A DNA stretch of 64,000 nt from Aegilops tauschii subsp. strangulata (lineage: Eukaryota; Streptophyta; Magnoliopsida; Poales; Poaceae), in NCBI RefSeq assembly GCF_002575655.3, contig NC_053035.3:88003322-88067321 (forward strand), given 5' to 3'. Shown here piece after piece: positions 39,501-51,430 of the stretch. How positions within the stretch are numbered: position 1 is the stretch's first letter; every line of letters starts with the position of its first letter. The notes below the pieces were generated by a model, which searched no databases, was not told the origin of the DNA, and saw only the letters and a list, made by a program, of their open reading frames with translations. The translations under genes were made by a program, and so were the position numbers.

Positions 39501-42409
39501 TCCGTAGTCGAACTGGGCAGCAGTAGTGTCGGTCTCGTAGCCTCCCGGAGAGAAGAGGGGGGAAGAAACAGTAAATACAATGCAAACATAAGCATGACGA
39601 TGCGTGACATGACAATGAGCGGTACTAGGTGTGCCCTAACGCGGCAGTAGGTGGTACCGGCGAAGGGGGGGAACATCCGGGAAAGTATTCCCGATGTTTC
39701 GCATTTTCGGACAGATGAAACGGAGGGGGAAAGTTGCGTGTTCGATAGGTTAGGGAGGTGTGGTGGATGAACGGGCTACGTATTCGGATTCGTCTCGTCA
39801 TTCTGAGCAACTTTCATGTTGAAAATATTTTAATCCGAGTTACGGATTAAAAGATATGATTTTCTAAAGATTTTATTAATTTCTGGAATTTAATTAATTA
39901 TTTAATTTAATTCGAAATTAGGATTTATGACATCAGCATGATGTCATGCTGACATCAGCAGTCAACATTGACCGTTGACCTGGTCAACCTGACAGATGGG
40001 TCCCACCTGTCAGGGACTGTTTAGCTAATTAACAGTGATTAATTAGGTTAACTAGTTATTAGGTTAATTAAGTTTAATTAGTTTAACTTAACAGGATTAA
40101 TTAAGTTAATTAATTATCTTAATTAATTAATTATTATTATTATTTTAATTATTTATTTTTATTAATTTAATTTATTATTTTTATTATTTATTTTTAATAT
40201 TTAAAGTTTTAAAACATTTTCTAAATTGTTTTAATTCGCAATTAAATGTTAAATTGCTACGGGTACACAGAGAGTGTACCCAGCTATTTGTATGTGAGGA
40301 TGATAGTGGGTCCCAGTTGACTGCTCAGTCAGCAGTTGACTGGTCCCTGTTGACTGGTCAAAGTGGGCCACGGGGTCCCACCTACCATTGACTGGGCTAG
40401 TCCTAGTCAGTAGTTTGACTGGTCAAAGGGCCCAGTGGGGCCCGAGTGTCATTGAGTGATTTGTTTAACAGACTTTTAAACAAAACCAATGAGATTAATT
40501 AGGACTGTGGGGTCCGATGTCAGTGGCTGTTAGGGATTTGGTTAGGGGGGTTAATGACGTCCACGTCATCGTGGTTAACGCCGGCGAGGAGTTACAGTGC
40601 GCCGGCGACGGCAGCAACGCGGGAACCCGCCGGGGCTTGCGCTACGGGCGTCGGTTCGATGCGCGAAGGGGACCGATGGGTAGCTAGGGGTCGACCACGT
40701 CGACCGGTGGTCGCGGGGCGGCCGGACTTGGCCGGCGTCGACGGCGGAGTCGACATCCGCGACGGCACGGGCAGCTACCGGAACAGGCGCGGTGGGGCGA
40801 TGCGAGGCGGGCAGCGGGCGGGTACGGCGCGGGGAAGGGAGAAGGGACTGGAGGCCGGAGGTGGCCTCACCAGCGTTGGAGAGAAGCGGGGCGGCGAGGC
40901 TCGGGGGCGACCGTTGTGGAGGAGGATGGGGACGAGGCGTTGTCGCCGTGTCGGGGAGGCGGACGCAGTCTGGCGGGGAGGAGGACGGGGACGCGGCGAC
41001 GGCGGGGCAGCATCAGGCGAGGTCAGCTCCGGGCGGCGGCGGTCCGGTGATGGGGCCATGGGTGGTGGCTCGGGCCGGGGTTGTCGAGGCCGACGCGGGG
41101 AGGCGAGGTGGTGGAGGTCGTCGCCGGCGGGCGGCTCATCCACGGCCGCCGGGTCGCCGGATGGTGCGGGGCTCGAGCGCGGGTGCTCCAGAGCCCAGGG
41201 TGGCGGCGATGGTGTGTGTGTGTCGCGTGCGTGCAGGAGGGGGGGGGGGCGGCGCCAGGAGGGAGACGAGGGAGTGGGGAAGTGGGGGGTTACGGCTAGG
41301 GTTTACTGGTGGGGGGCCTAGTAGGCCAGGGGCGCGGGGGGGTTGGGCCGGCAGGCCGCTCGGCCACACGGCCAACTGGGCCAAGGCCCAGTCAGGGGGG
41401 GGGGGGCAGTTGTTTTTCTTTTTCTTTTTTGTTTGTTTGTTTTAGTTTTAGTTCTTTTTCCTTTTCTGTTTTATTTTAGTTACACTTTATTCTTAGTTCA
41501 GTAAAACATGACAATAGCTCCAAATTAGTGTTCCAAAACAACCCACTACCCTAAAAAGTTTTACCTCAAGATAAAATAGTTTATGATTTTATAAAATATC
41601 AAAGGCATTTATTTAATAGTTTTACCTACTGTTTTAATCATTTAAGTGCATTTAAACTTTTTATAAAAATGTTGTTTCTTCACCATAACTACCTACGCAA
41701 TATTTGTCACGATCCGAACATTTTAGTTTTAACATCTGAAAACTTTTGTTGTTTGCTTTTATTTAAATTTTGAATTTGTTTCGGTTCTGAACCATCGAGA
41801 GTTTATCAACAGTAACGGGGTGACGTGGCATCGTTAACGAGGGATTACTGTAGCTTAATTATCCGGGCGTCACATACTCCAACATGGAAGGGGGGGAGTC
41901 CTACTCCCGGTGGGAGTAGGACTCCTCATGAGGCGCGCCAAGGGTGGCCGGCCCCTCCCCCTCCTCCACTCCTTTATATACGGGGAGGGAGGCACCCCCT
42001 AGAGACACAACAATTGATCCCTTGGATCTCTTAGCCGTGTGCGGTGCCCCCCTCCACCATAATCCACCTCGGTCATATCGTAGCGGTGCTTAGGCGAAGC
42101 CCTACGTCGGTAGAACGTCATCATCGTCACCATGCCGTCGTGCCGACGGAACTCTCCCTCAAAGCTCGGCTGGATCGGAGTTTGAGGGACATCATCGAGT
42201 TGAATGTGTGCTGAACTCGGAGGTGCCGTGCGTTTGGTACTTGATCGGTCGGATCGTGAAGACGTACGACTACATCAACCGCGTTGTGCTAACGCTTCCG
42301 CTTTCGGTCTACGAGGGTACGTGGACACACTCTCCCCTCTCGTTGCTATGCATCACCATGATCTTGCATGTGCGTAGGAAACTTTTTGAAATTACTACGT
42401 TCCCCAACA
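36571..42409 (+). repeat. Angela-2 3' LTR, split by a 4.1 kb unit
   Basis: Two parts, 36571-37771 and 41880-42409, together about 1.73 kb, the normal Angela LTR size. TACTC is duplicated at the break. Confidence 0.92.
37772..41874 (-). mobile_element. 4.1 kb solo-LTR-like unit (C2), TSD TACTC
   Basis: The unit starts TGTGACGCCC and ends GGGCGTCACA, a 10-bp inverted terminus of TG…CA type, with TACTC duplicated outside (37767-37771, 41875-41879). No gag or pol and no second LTR, so the simplest reading is a solo LTR of about 4.1 kb, unusually long. Compared with C1 it lies in the opposite orientation. It contains an AT-rich part with TTAATTAA blocks (39880-40260) and a GC-rich island (40550-41400) whose overlapping frames have no recognisable domain. 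Confidence 0.78.
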
Positions 42410-43217
42410 GCAGCTATGTATTCCGCTTCACACGTAGATCCCGCCACGACGCTCTGCTTAGAACTGCACCAACTGACAGCTCCACCGTTCAATATAAACA
42501 CGTATCCGGCTTGAGACTTAGAGTTTCCGGATCAGTGTCAAAGCTTGCATCGACGTAACCTTTTACGACGAGCTCTTTGTCACCTCCATAAACGAGAAAC
42601 ATATCCTTAGTCCTTTTCAGGTATTTCAGGATGTTCTTGACCGCTGTCCAGTGATCCACTCATGGATTACTTTGGTACCTCCCTACTATACTTATAGCAA
42701 GGCACACATCAGGTCTGGTACACAACATTGCATACATGATAGAACCTATTGCTGAAGCATAGGGAATAACTTTCATTTTCTCTCTATCTTCTGCAGTGGT
42801 CGGGCATTGAGTCTCACTCAACTTGACACCTTGTAACACAGGCAAGAACCCTTTCTTTGACTGGTCCATTTTGAACTTCTTCAAAATCTTATCATGGTAT
42901 GTGCTTTGTGAAAGTCCAATTAAGCGTCTTGATCTATCTCTATAGATCTTGATGCCCAATATATAAGCAGCTTCACCGAGGTCTTTCATTGAAAAACTTT
43001 GATTCAAGCATCCTTTTATGCTATCCAGAAATTCTATATAATTTCCAATCAACAATATGTCATCCACATATAATATTAGAAATGCTACAGAGCTCCCACT
43101 CACTTTCTTGTAAATACAGGCTTCTCCAAAAGTCTGTATAACACCATATGCTTTGATCACACTATCAAAACATTTATTCCAACTCCGAGAGGCTTGCACC
43201 AGTCCATAAATGGATCA
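42410..43217 (-). pseudogene. Angela-1 pol, RT end and RNase H start
   Basis: The frame 42660-43199 has GVIQTFGEACIYKKVSGSS and the intact catalytic box FLILYVDDILLIG, then the thumb region and LCTRPDVCLAIS. TGA at 42660-42662 stands where Angela-2 has GGA. RNase H follows to AEYIAA, where Angela-2 is inserted (42410). The end of RNase H is missing from the window. Confidence 0.88.
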
Positions 43218-44987
43218 CTGGAGATTGCACACTTTGTTAGCATCCTTTGGATCGACAAAACCTTCTGGTTGTATCATATACAACTCTTCTTCCAGAAATC
43301 CATTCAGGAATGCAGTTTTGACGTCCATTTGCCAAATTTCATAATCATAAAATGCGGCAATTGCTAACATGGTTCGAATAGACTTAAGCATCGCTACGGG
43401 TGAGAAAGTCTCATCGTAGTCAACTCCTTGAACTTGTCGAAAACCTTTCGCAACAAGTTGAGCTTTGTAGATAGTAACATTACTGTCAGCGGCAGTCTTC
43501 TTCTTTAAGATCCATTTATTCTTGATGGCTTGCCGATCATCGGGCAAGTCAACCAAAGTCCACACTTTGTTCTCATAGATGGATCCCATCTCAGATTTCA
43601 TGGCCTCAGGCCATTTTGCGGAATCTGGGCTCATCATCGTTTCCTCATAGTTCGTAGGTTTGTTATGGTCTAGTAACATGACGTCCAGAACATGATTACC
43701 GTACCACTCTGGTGCGAATCTTACTCTGGTTGACCTACGAGGTTCAGTAGTAACTTGAACTGAAGTTTCATGATCACTATCATTAGCGTCCTCACTAATT
43801 GGTGTAGGAATCACTGGAACTGATTTCTGTGATGAACTACTTTCCAATTCGGGAGAAGGTACAATTACCTCATCAAGTTCCACTTTCCTCCCACTCACTT
43901 CTTTCAAGAGAAACTCCTTCTCTAGAAAGGATCCATTCTTGGCAACGAATATCTTGCCTTCGGATCTGTGATAGAAGGTGTACCCAACAGTCTCCTTTGG
44001 GTATCCTATGAAGACACATTTCTCCGATTTGGGTTCGAGCTTATCAGGTTGAAGCTTTTTCACATAAGAATCGCAGCCCCAAACTTTCAGAAACGACAAC
44101 TTGGGTTTCTTGCCAAACCACAGTTCATAAGGTGTCGTCTCAACGGATTTAGATGGTGCCCTATTTAACCTGAATGCAGCTGTCTCTAAAGCATAACCCG
44201 AAAACAATAGCGGTAAATTAGTAAGAGACATCATAGATCGCACCATATCTAATAAAGTGCGGTTACGACGTTCGGACACACCATTACGCTGTGGTGTTCC
44301 AGGTGGCATGAGTTGCGAAACTATTCCACATTGTTTCAAATGAAGACCAAACTCGTAACTCAAATATTCTCCTCCATGATCAGATCGTAGAAACTTTATT
44401 TTCTTGTTACGATGATTTTCTACTTCACTCTGAAATTCTTTGAACTTTGCAAATGTTCCAGACTTATGTTTCATGAAGTAGATATACCCATATATGCTCA
44501 AATCATCTATGAAGGTCAGAAAATAACGATACCCGCCGCGAGCATCAACACTCATCGGACTGCATACATCAGTATGTATTATTTCCAACAAGTTTGTTGC
44601 TCGCTCTATTGTTTCGGAGGACGGAGTCTTAGTCATCTTGCCCATGAGGCATGGTTCGCAAGTATCAAGTGATTCATAATCAAGTGATTCCAAAAGCCCA
44701 TCAACATGGAGTTTCTTCATGCGCTTTACACCAATATGACCTAAATGGAAGTGCCACAAATAATTTGCACTATCATTATTAAACTTATATCTTTTGGTTT
44801 CAATACTATGAATATGTGTATCACTACTATCGAGATTCAACAAAAATAGACCACTCATTAGGAGTGCATGACCATAAAAGATATTACTCATATAAATAGA
44901 ACAACCATTATTCTCTGATTTAAATGAATAACCCTCTCGCATCAAACAAGATCCAGATATAATGTTCATGCTTAACGCTGGCGCCAA
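43215..44987 (-). pseudogene. Angela-1 pol, integrase and reverse transcriptase start
   Basis: 590 codons covering the protease end, GAG-pre-integrase (LWHFHLGHIGVKRMKKLH), integrase core (HTDVCSPM, SDHGGEYLS, GVSERRNRTLLD), the linker (RRSTRVRFAPEWYGN) and RT up to motif A (WQMDVKTAFLNGF). The stop at 43215-43217 is TGA where Angela-2 has CGA (Arg), a CpG-to-TpG change. Upstream, loss of one T near 45003 separates it from the gag frame. Confidence 0.92.
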
Positions 44988-45004
44988 ATACCAATTATTC
45001 AGGT

Positions 45005-46063
45005 CTAAACTAATCCCGAAGGTAGATGTAGAGGTAGCGTGCCGACTGCGATCACATCAACTTTGGAACCATTTCCCACGCGCATCATCACCTCGTCCTT
45101 AGCCAATCTTCGCTTAATCCGTAGCCCCTGTTTCGAGTTGCAAATATGAGCAACAGAACCAGTATCAAATACCCAGGCGCTACTGCGAGCATTAGTTAAG
45201 TAGACATCAATAACATGTATATCAAATATACCTTTCACTTTGCCATCCTTCTTATCCGCTAAATACTTGGGGCAGTTCCGCTTCCAGTGACCAGTCCCTT
45301 TGCAGTAGAAGCACTCAGTCTCAGGCTTAGGTCCAGACTTGGGCTTCTTCACTTGAGAAGCAACTTGCTTGCCATTCTTCTTGAAGTTCCCCTTCTTCCC
45401 TTTGCCCTTCTTCTTGAAACTGGTGGTCTTGTTGACCATCAACACTTGATGCTCCTTCTTGATTTCTACCTCCGCAGCTTTTAGCATTGCGAAGAGCTCG
45501 GGAATTGTCTTATCCATCCCTTGCATATTATAGTTCATCACGAAGATTTTGTAGCTTGGTGGCAGTGATTGAAGAACTCTGTCAATGACACTATCATCAA
45601 GAAGATTAACTCCCAATTGAGTCAAGTGGTTGTGGAAACCAGACATTCTGAGTATATGTTCACCGACAGAACTATTCTCCTCCATCTTGCAGCTATAGAA
45701 CTTATTGGAGATTTCATATCTCTCAATCCGGGCATTTGCTTGAAATATTAACTTCAACTCCTGGAACATCTCATATGCTCCATGACGTTCAAAACGTCGT
45801 TGAAGTCCCGGTTCTAAGCCGTAAAGCATGACACACTGAACTATCGAGTAGTCATCAGCTTTACTCTGCCAGACATTCTTAACGTCATCAGTAGCATCTG
45901 CAGCAGTGGCACTTAGCGGTGCTTCCAGGACATAATTCTTCTGTGCAGCAATGAGAATAATCCTCAAGTTACGGACCCAGTCCGTGTAGTGGTTACCATC
46001 ATCTTTCAACTTAGCTTTCTCTAAGAATGCATTAAAATTCAATGGAACAGTAGCACGGGCCAT
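45005..46063 (-). CDS. Angela-1 gag with nucleocapsid zinc knuckle and protease start
   Basis: 352 codons from ATG at 46063. The gag N-terminus (MARATVPLNFNAFLEKAKLK), the UBN2-like core (RERYEIS-type segment, SVGEHILRMSGFHNHLTQLG, LPPSYKIFVMNYNMQGM), a Lys-rich stretch, then one CCHC knuckle CFYCKGTGHWKRNC and the protease site AWVFDTGSVAHICNS. This is the normal Copia arrangement of gag fused to protease. It ends at 45005 through a one-base loss in GTTTTAG (here GTTTAG). Gag itself appears complete. Confidence 0.92.
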   Translation of the reverse strand: MARATVPLNFNAFLEKAKLKDDGNHYTDWVRNLRIILIAAQKNYVLEAPLSATAADATDDVKNVWQSKADDYSIVQCVMLYGLEPGLQRRFERHGAYEMFQELKLIFQANARIERYEISNKFYSCKMEENSSVGEHILRMSGFHNHLTQLGVNLLDDSVIDRVLQSLPPSYKIFVMNYNMQGMDKTIPELFAMLKAAEVEIKKEHQVLMVNKTTSFKKKGKGKKGNFKKNGKQVASQVKKPKSGPKPETECFYCKGTGHWKRNCPKYLADKKDGKVKGIFDIHVIDVYLTNARSSAWVFDTGSVAHICNSKQGLRIKRRLAKDEVMMRVGNGSKVDVIAVGTLPLHLPSGLV

Positions 46064-46403
46064 TTATCTACAACAACATAGACATGCAAAATACTATCAG
46101 GTACTAAGTTCATGATAAATTAACGTTCAATTAATCATATTACTTAAGAACTCACACTTAGATAGACATCCCTCTAATCATCTAAGTGATCACGTGATCC
46201 ATATCAACTAAACCATGTCTGATCATCACGTGAGATGGAGTAGTTTTCAATGGTGAACATCACTATGTTGATCATATCTACTATATGATTCACGCTCGAC
46301 CTTTCGGTCTCAGTGTTCCGAGGCCATATCTGCATATGCTAGGCTCGTCAAGTTTAACCTGAGTATTCTGCGTGTGCAAAACTAGTTTGCACCCATTGTA
46401 TGT

Positions 46404-47992
46404 TGCTACCTCTTGAGCACTGCGTTGGTTTTCCCTTGAAGAGGAAAGGGTGATGCAGCAAAGTAGCGTAAGTATTTCCCTCAGTTTTTGAGAACCAAGG
46501 TATCAATCCAGTTGGAGGCCACACGCAAGTCCCTCGTACCTACACAAACAAATAAGAACCTTGCAACCAACGCGATAAAGGGGTTGTCAATCCCTTCACG
46601 GCCACTTGCAAAAGTGAGATCTGATAGAGATGATAAGATAATATTTTTGGTATTTTTATGATAAAGATTAAAAGTAAAGATTGCAAAATAAACGGCAACA
46701 GAAATAGCTAGTTGACGGGAGATTAATATGATGGAGGATAGACCTGGGGGTCATAGGTTTCACTAGTGGCTTCTCTCAAGATAGCATAAGTATTACGGTG
46801 GGTGAACAAATTACTGTCGAGCAATTGATAGAAAAGTGCATAATTATGAGAATATCTAGGCATGATCATGTATATAGGCATCACGTCCGCGACAAGTAGA
46901 CCGACTCCTGCCTGCATCAACTACTATTACTCCACACATCGACCGCTATCCAGCATGCATCTAGAGTATTATGTTCATAAGAACAGAGTAATGCATTAGG
47001 TAAGATGACATGATGTAGAGGGATAAACTCATGCAATATGATATAAACCCCATCTTTTTATCCTCGATGGCAACAATACAATAAGCGTCGTTTCCCCTAC
47101 TGTCACTGGAATCGAGCACCGCATGATTGAACCCAAAGCTAAGCACTTCTCCCATTGCAAGAAAGATCAATCTAGTAGGCCAAACGAAACTGATAATTCG
47201 AAGAGACTTGCAAATATAACCAATCATACATAAAAGAATCCAGAGAAGATTCAAATATTGTTCATAGATAATCTTGATCATAAACCCACAATTCATCGGA
47301 TCTCGACAAACACACTGCAAAAAGAGTTACATCAAATAGATCTCCAAGAAAATCAAGGAGAACTTTGTATTGAGATCCAAAGAGAGAGAAGAAGCCATCT
47401 AGCTAATAACTGTGGACCCGAAGGTCTATGGTAAACTACTCACACATCATCGGAGAGGCTATGGTGTTCATGTAGAAGCCCTCCGTGATCGATGCCCCCT
47501 CCGGCAGAGCGCCAGAAAAGGCCCCAAGATGGATCTCACGGGTACAGAAGGTTGCGGCGGTGGAATTAGGTTTTCATGGTGCTCCTCGATGGTTTGGGGG
47601 TACGTAGGTATATATAGGAGGAAGAAGTAGGTCGGTGGAGCCACAAGGGGCCCATGAGGGTGGAGGGCGCGCCCAGGGGGGGGGGGGTAGGTGCGCCCCT
47701 GCCTCGTGGCCTCCTCGTTGGTTGGTTGACATCCACTCCAAGTCCCCTAGATCACGTTTGTTCCAAAAATCACGCTCCCGAAGGTTTCATTCCGTTTGGA
47801 CTCCGTTTGATATTCCTTTTCTGCGAAACACTAAAATAGGCAAAAAAAACAACAATTTGCACTGGGCCTTGGGTTAATAGGTTAGTCCCAAAAATAATAT
47901 AAAATTGTATAAATAAGCCCATTAAACATCCAAAACAGAATATATAATAGCATGGAGCAATCAAAAATTATAGATACGTTGGAGACGTATCA
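46404..47992 (-). mobile_element. Athila-type solo LTR in the Angela-1 leader
   Basis: 1589 bp, on the minus strand TGATACGTCTCCAACG…GGTAGCA. It aligns with the LTR at 24083-26519. Angela-1 leader continues on both sides, and no primer-binding site or gag adjoins it, so it is a solo LTR left by LTR-LTR recombination. Probable duplication TATGT (46399-46403) against TGTGT (47993-47997), one mismatch. Confidence 0.88.
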
Positions 47993-48889
47993 TGTGTGAA
48001 CGTAGAGCTTATCACACCCGATCATCACGTGGTGTCTCGGCACGACGAACTGTAGCAACGGTGCATACTCAGGGAGAACACTTATGCCTTGAAATTTAGT
48101 GAGAGATCATCTTATAATGCTACCGTCAAACTAAGCAAACTAAGATGCATAAAGGATAAACATCACATGCAATCAATATAAGTGATATTATATGGCCATC
48201 ATCATCTTGTGCCTTTGAGCTCCATCTCCAAAGCACCGTCATGATCACCATCGTCACCGGCTTGACACCTTGATCTCCATCAAAGCATCGTTGTCGTCTC
48301 GCCAACTATTGCTTCTATGACTATCGCTACCGCTTAGTGATAAAGAAAAGCAATTACATGGCGATTGCATTTCATACACTAAAGCGACAACCATATGGCT
48401 CTTGCCAGTTGCCGATAACTATTACAAAATATGATCATCTCATACAACAATTTATATATCATCACGTCTTGACCATATCACATCACAACATGCCCTGCAA
48501 AACAAGTTAGACGTCCTCTACTTTGTTGTTGCAAGTTTTACGTGGCTGCTACGGGCTTAGCAAGAACCGTTCTTACCTACGCATCAAAAACCACAATGAT
48601 TTTTCGTCAAGTGTGTTGTTTTAACATTCAACAAGGACCGGGCGTAGCCACACTCGATTCAACTAAAGCTGGAGAAACAGACACCCACTAGCCACCTGTG
48701 TGCGAAGCACGTCGGTAGAACCAGTCTCGCGTAAGTGTACGCGTAATGTCGGTCTGGGCCGCTTCATCCAACAATACTGCCGAATAAAAGTATGGCATGC
48801 TGGTAAGCAGTATGACTATTATCGCCCACAACTCTTTGTGTTCTACTCATGCATATAACATCTACGCATAGACCTGGCTCGGATGCCAC
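47993..48889 (-). other. Angela-1 untranslated leader and primer-binding site
   Basis: Non-coding leader between the 5' LTR and gag, resumed after the solo LTR (the other piece is 46064-46403). The primer-binding site adjoins the LTR at 48873-48888; on the coding strand it reads TGGCATCCGAGCCAGG, close to the initiator-tRNA complement TGGTATCAGAGCCAGG. Confidence 0.8.
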
Positions 48890-50611
48890 TGTTGGGTAAC
48901 GCAGTATTTCAAAAAATTTCCTACGATCACGCAAGATCTATCTAGGAGATGCATAGCAACGAGAGGGGAGAGTGTGTCTACGTAGCGTCATAGACCGAAA
49001 GTGGAAGCGTTATTAAAACGCGATTGATGTAGTCGTACGTCTTCACGATCCGACCGATCCTAGCACCGAACGTACAGCACCTCCGCGATCTGCACACATT
49101 CAGCCCGGTGACATCCCACGAACTCTAGATCGAGCTGAGGTCGAGGGAGAGTTTCGTCAGCACGACGGTGTGATGGTGGTGTTGATGAAGCTACTGACGC
49201 AGGGCTTCGCCTAAGCACTGCAACGATATGACCGAGGTGGAAATCTGTGGAGGGGGGCACCGCACACGGCTAAACAATCAACTTGTGTCTATGGGGTTCC
49301 CCCCTCCCCCGTATATAAAGGAGTGGAGGAGGGGGAGGGCTGGCCTCCTATGGCACTCCCAAGGGGGGGAGTCCTACTCCCAGTAGGAGTAGGTTTCCCC
49401 CTTCCCTAGTTGGAGTAGGAGAAGAAGGAAGAGGGAGAGGGAGAGAAGGAAAGGGGGGCCGGCCCCCCTCCCAATTCAGATTGGGCTTGGGGGGGGCGCA
49501 CCCCCACCTTGGCCGCCTCCTCCTCTCTTCCACCATGGCCCATTAAGGCCCATTAACTCCCCGTGGGGTTCCGGTAACCCCCCGGTACTCCGGAAAAATG
49601 CCCGAACCACTCGGAACCTTTCCGGTGTCCAAACATAGCCTTCCAATATATTAATCTTCATGTCTCGACCATTTTGAGACTCCTCGTCATGTCGGTGATC
49701 ACATCCTGGACTCCAAACAACCTTCGGTACATCAAAACACATAAACTCATAATACCGATCGTCATCGAACGTTAAGCGTGCGGACCTTACGGGTTCGAGA
49801 ACTATGTAGACATGACCGAGACTCATCTCCGGTCAATAACCAATAGCGGAACCTGGATGCTCATATTGGTTCCTACATATTCTACGAAGATCTTTATCGG
49901 TCAAACCGCATAACAATATACGTTGTTCCCTTTGTCATCGGTATGTTACTTGCCCGAGATTTGATCGTCGGTATCCCAATACGTAGTTCAATCTCGTTAC
50001 CGACAAGTTTCTTTACTCGTTCCGTAATGCATCATCCTGCAACTAACTCATAGTCACATTGCTTGCAAGGCTTATAGTGATGTGCATTACCGAGAGGGCC
50101 CAGAGATACCTCTTCGAAACACGGAGTGACAAATCCTAATCTCGATCTATGCCAACCCAACAAACACCGTCGGAGACACCTGTAGAGCATCTTTATAATC
50201 ACCCAGTTACATTGTGACGTTTGATAGCACACTAAGTGTTCCTCTGGTATTCGGGAGTTGCATAATCTCATAGTCATAGGAACATGTATAAGTCATGAAG
50301 AAAGGAATAGCAATAAACTAAACGATCATAGTGCTAAGCTAACGGATGGGTCATGTCAATCCCATCATTCTCTAATGATGTGATCCCGTTCATCAAATGA
50401 CAACACATGTCTATGGTTAGGAAACTTAACCATCTTTCATTAACGAGCTAGTCAAGTGGAGGCATACTAGTGACACTCTGTTTGTCTATGTATTCACACA
50501 TGTACTAAGTTTCCGGTTAATACAATTCTAGCATGAATAATAAACAGTTAACATGATATAAGGAAATATAAATAACAACTTTATTATTGCCTCTAGGGCA
50601 TATTTCCTTCA
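48890..50611 (-). repeat. Angela-1 5' LTR (1722 bp)
   Basis: Complete LTR of normal Angela size from TGTTGGGTAACG to ATATTTCCTTCA. Ends match those of Angela-2 in inverse orientation. Confidence 0.9.
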
Positions 50612-50678
50612 CGCGGATGAAGAGGCCGGGTTGGACGACACCGGCATCTCGGCGAACCCGGAGGTCACCATTGAGGAG
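50612..50678 (+). pseudogene. Right-hand end of the split Gypsy-type gene
   Basis: Begins with the second copy of the duplication CGCGG and continues the reading frame interrupted at 28802 with DEEAGLDDTGISANPEVTIEE. The next bases are TGATACG, the start of another LTR, which supplies an artificial stop codon. Confidence 0.85.
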
Positions 50679-51430
50679 TGATACGTCCATTTTGCATCAT
50701 GTTTTCCTATTGTTATTTACAATGTTTTTTATCTATAGTAATGCTTTTTGGAGTAATTCTAATGCCATCTCTCTCATAATTTGCAAGGTACACACCAAGA
50801 GGGAGAATTCTGGCAGCTGGAAATCTAGACCTGAAAAAGCTACGCCAGGCTATATTCTGCACAACTCCAAATGAGCTGAAACTTCACGGAGATTTTTTAT
50901 GGAATATTTAAGGAATATTGGAGCCAATAACTACCAGAGGGGGGCCACCAGGTGGGCACAACCCACCTGGGCACGCCAGGCCCCCTAGCGCGCCTTGGTG
51001 TATTGTGCCCTCCTCGGCCCACCTCTGGTGCCCATCTTCTGGTATATAAGTGCTTTTGACCTAGAATAAATCAGAATAATACTTTTGGGATGGAGCGCCG
51101 CCGCCTCGAGGCGGAACTTGGGCAGGAGCACTTTTGCCCTCCGGTGGAGCGATTCTGCCGGGGGAACTTCCCTCCCGGAGGGGGAAATCATCGTCATCAT
51201 CATCACCAACAACTCTCCCATCTTAGGGAGGGCAATCTCCATCAACATCTTCACCAGCACCATCTCATCTCAAACCCTAGTTCATCTCTTGTATTCAATC
51301 TTGTTGCCGGAACTATAGATTGTTGCTAGGGGGTGACTAGTAGTGTTGATTACATCTTGTAGTTGATTAATGTATGGTCTATTTGGTGGAAGATTATATG
51401 TTCAGATCCATAATGCATATTAATACCCCT

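Larger units (their letters stand above)
32781..42409 (+). mobile_element. Angela/BARE-type Copia number 2, TSD GCAGC
   Basis: Plus-strand Copia inserted in the RNase H coding region of Angela-1. Ends are TGAAGGAAATATGCCC at 32781 and TTCCCCAACA at 42409, with GCAGC on both sides (32776-32780, 42410-42414). Order: truncated 5' LTR 32781-33469, pol 33466-36537, 3' LTR 36571-42409 (split by the 4.1 kb unit 37772-41874). Everything from mid-5' LTR through gag is deleted. The two LTRs differ at only a few bases per 170 near their starts, so it is younger than its host. Confidence 0.92.
28803..50611 (-). mobile_element. Angela/BARE-type Copia number 1, with nested insertions, TSD CGCGG
   Basis: Minus-strand Copia. 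Outer ends: TGTTGGGGAACG at 28803 and …ATATTTCCTTCA at 50611, flanked by CGCGG on both sides (28798-28802, 50612-50616). The order on the coding strand is 5' LTR 48890-50611, leader, gag 45005-46063, pol 42410-44987. The 3' part (end of RNase H, polypurine tract and most of the 3' LTR) is deleted: only 28803-28982 of that LTR remains. It contains Angela number 2, two copies of a 4-kb LTR family and an Athila solo LTR. The two LTR ends differ at about 20 of ~180 aligned bases, so it is old. Confidence 0.9.

Noticed and set aside
40554..41445. Gly/Arg-rich frames in the 4.1 kb unit
   Set aside because: Low complexity, overlapping in several frames, no domain; treated as LTR sequence.
28803..50611. 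Treating the two Angela copies as one element with paired LTRs
   Set aside because: Gag-pol is on opposite strands in the two copies and each has its own target duplication (CGCGG and GCAGC), so they are separate nested insertions.
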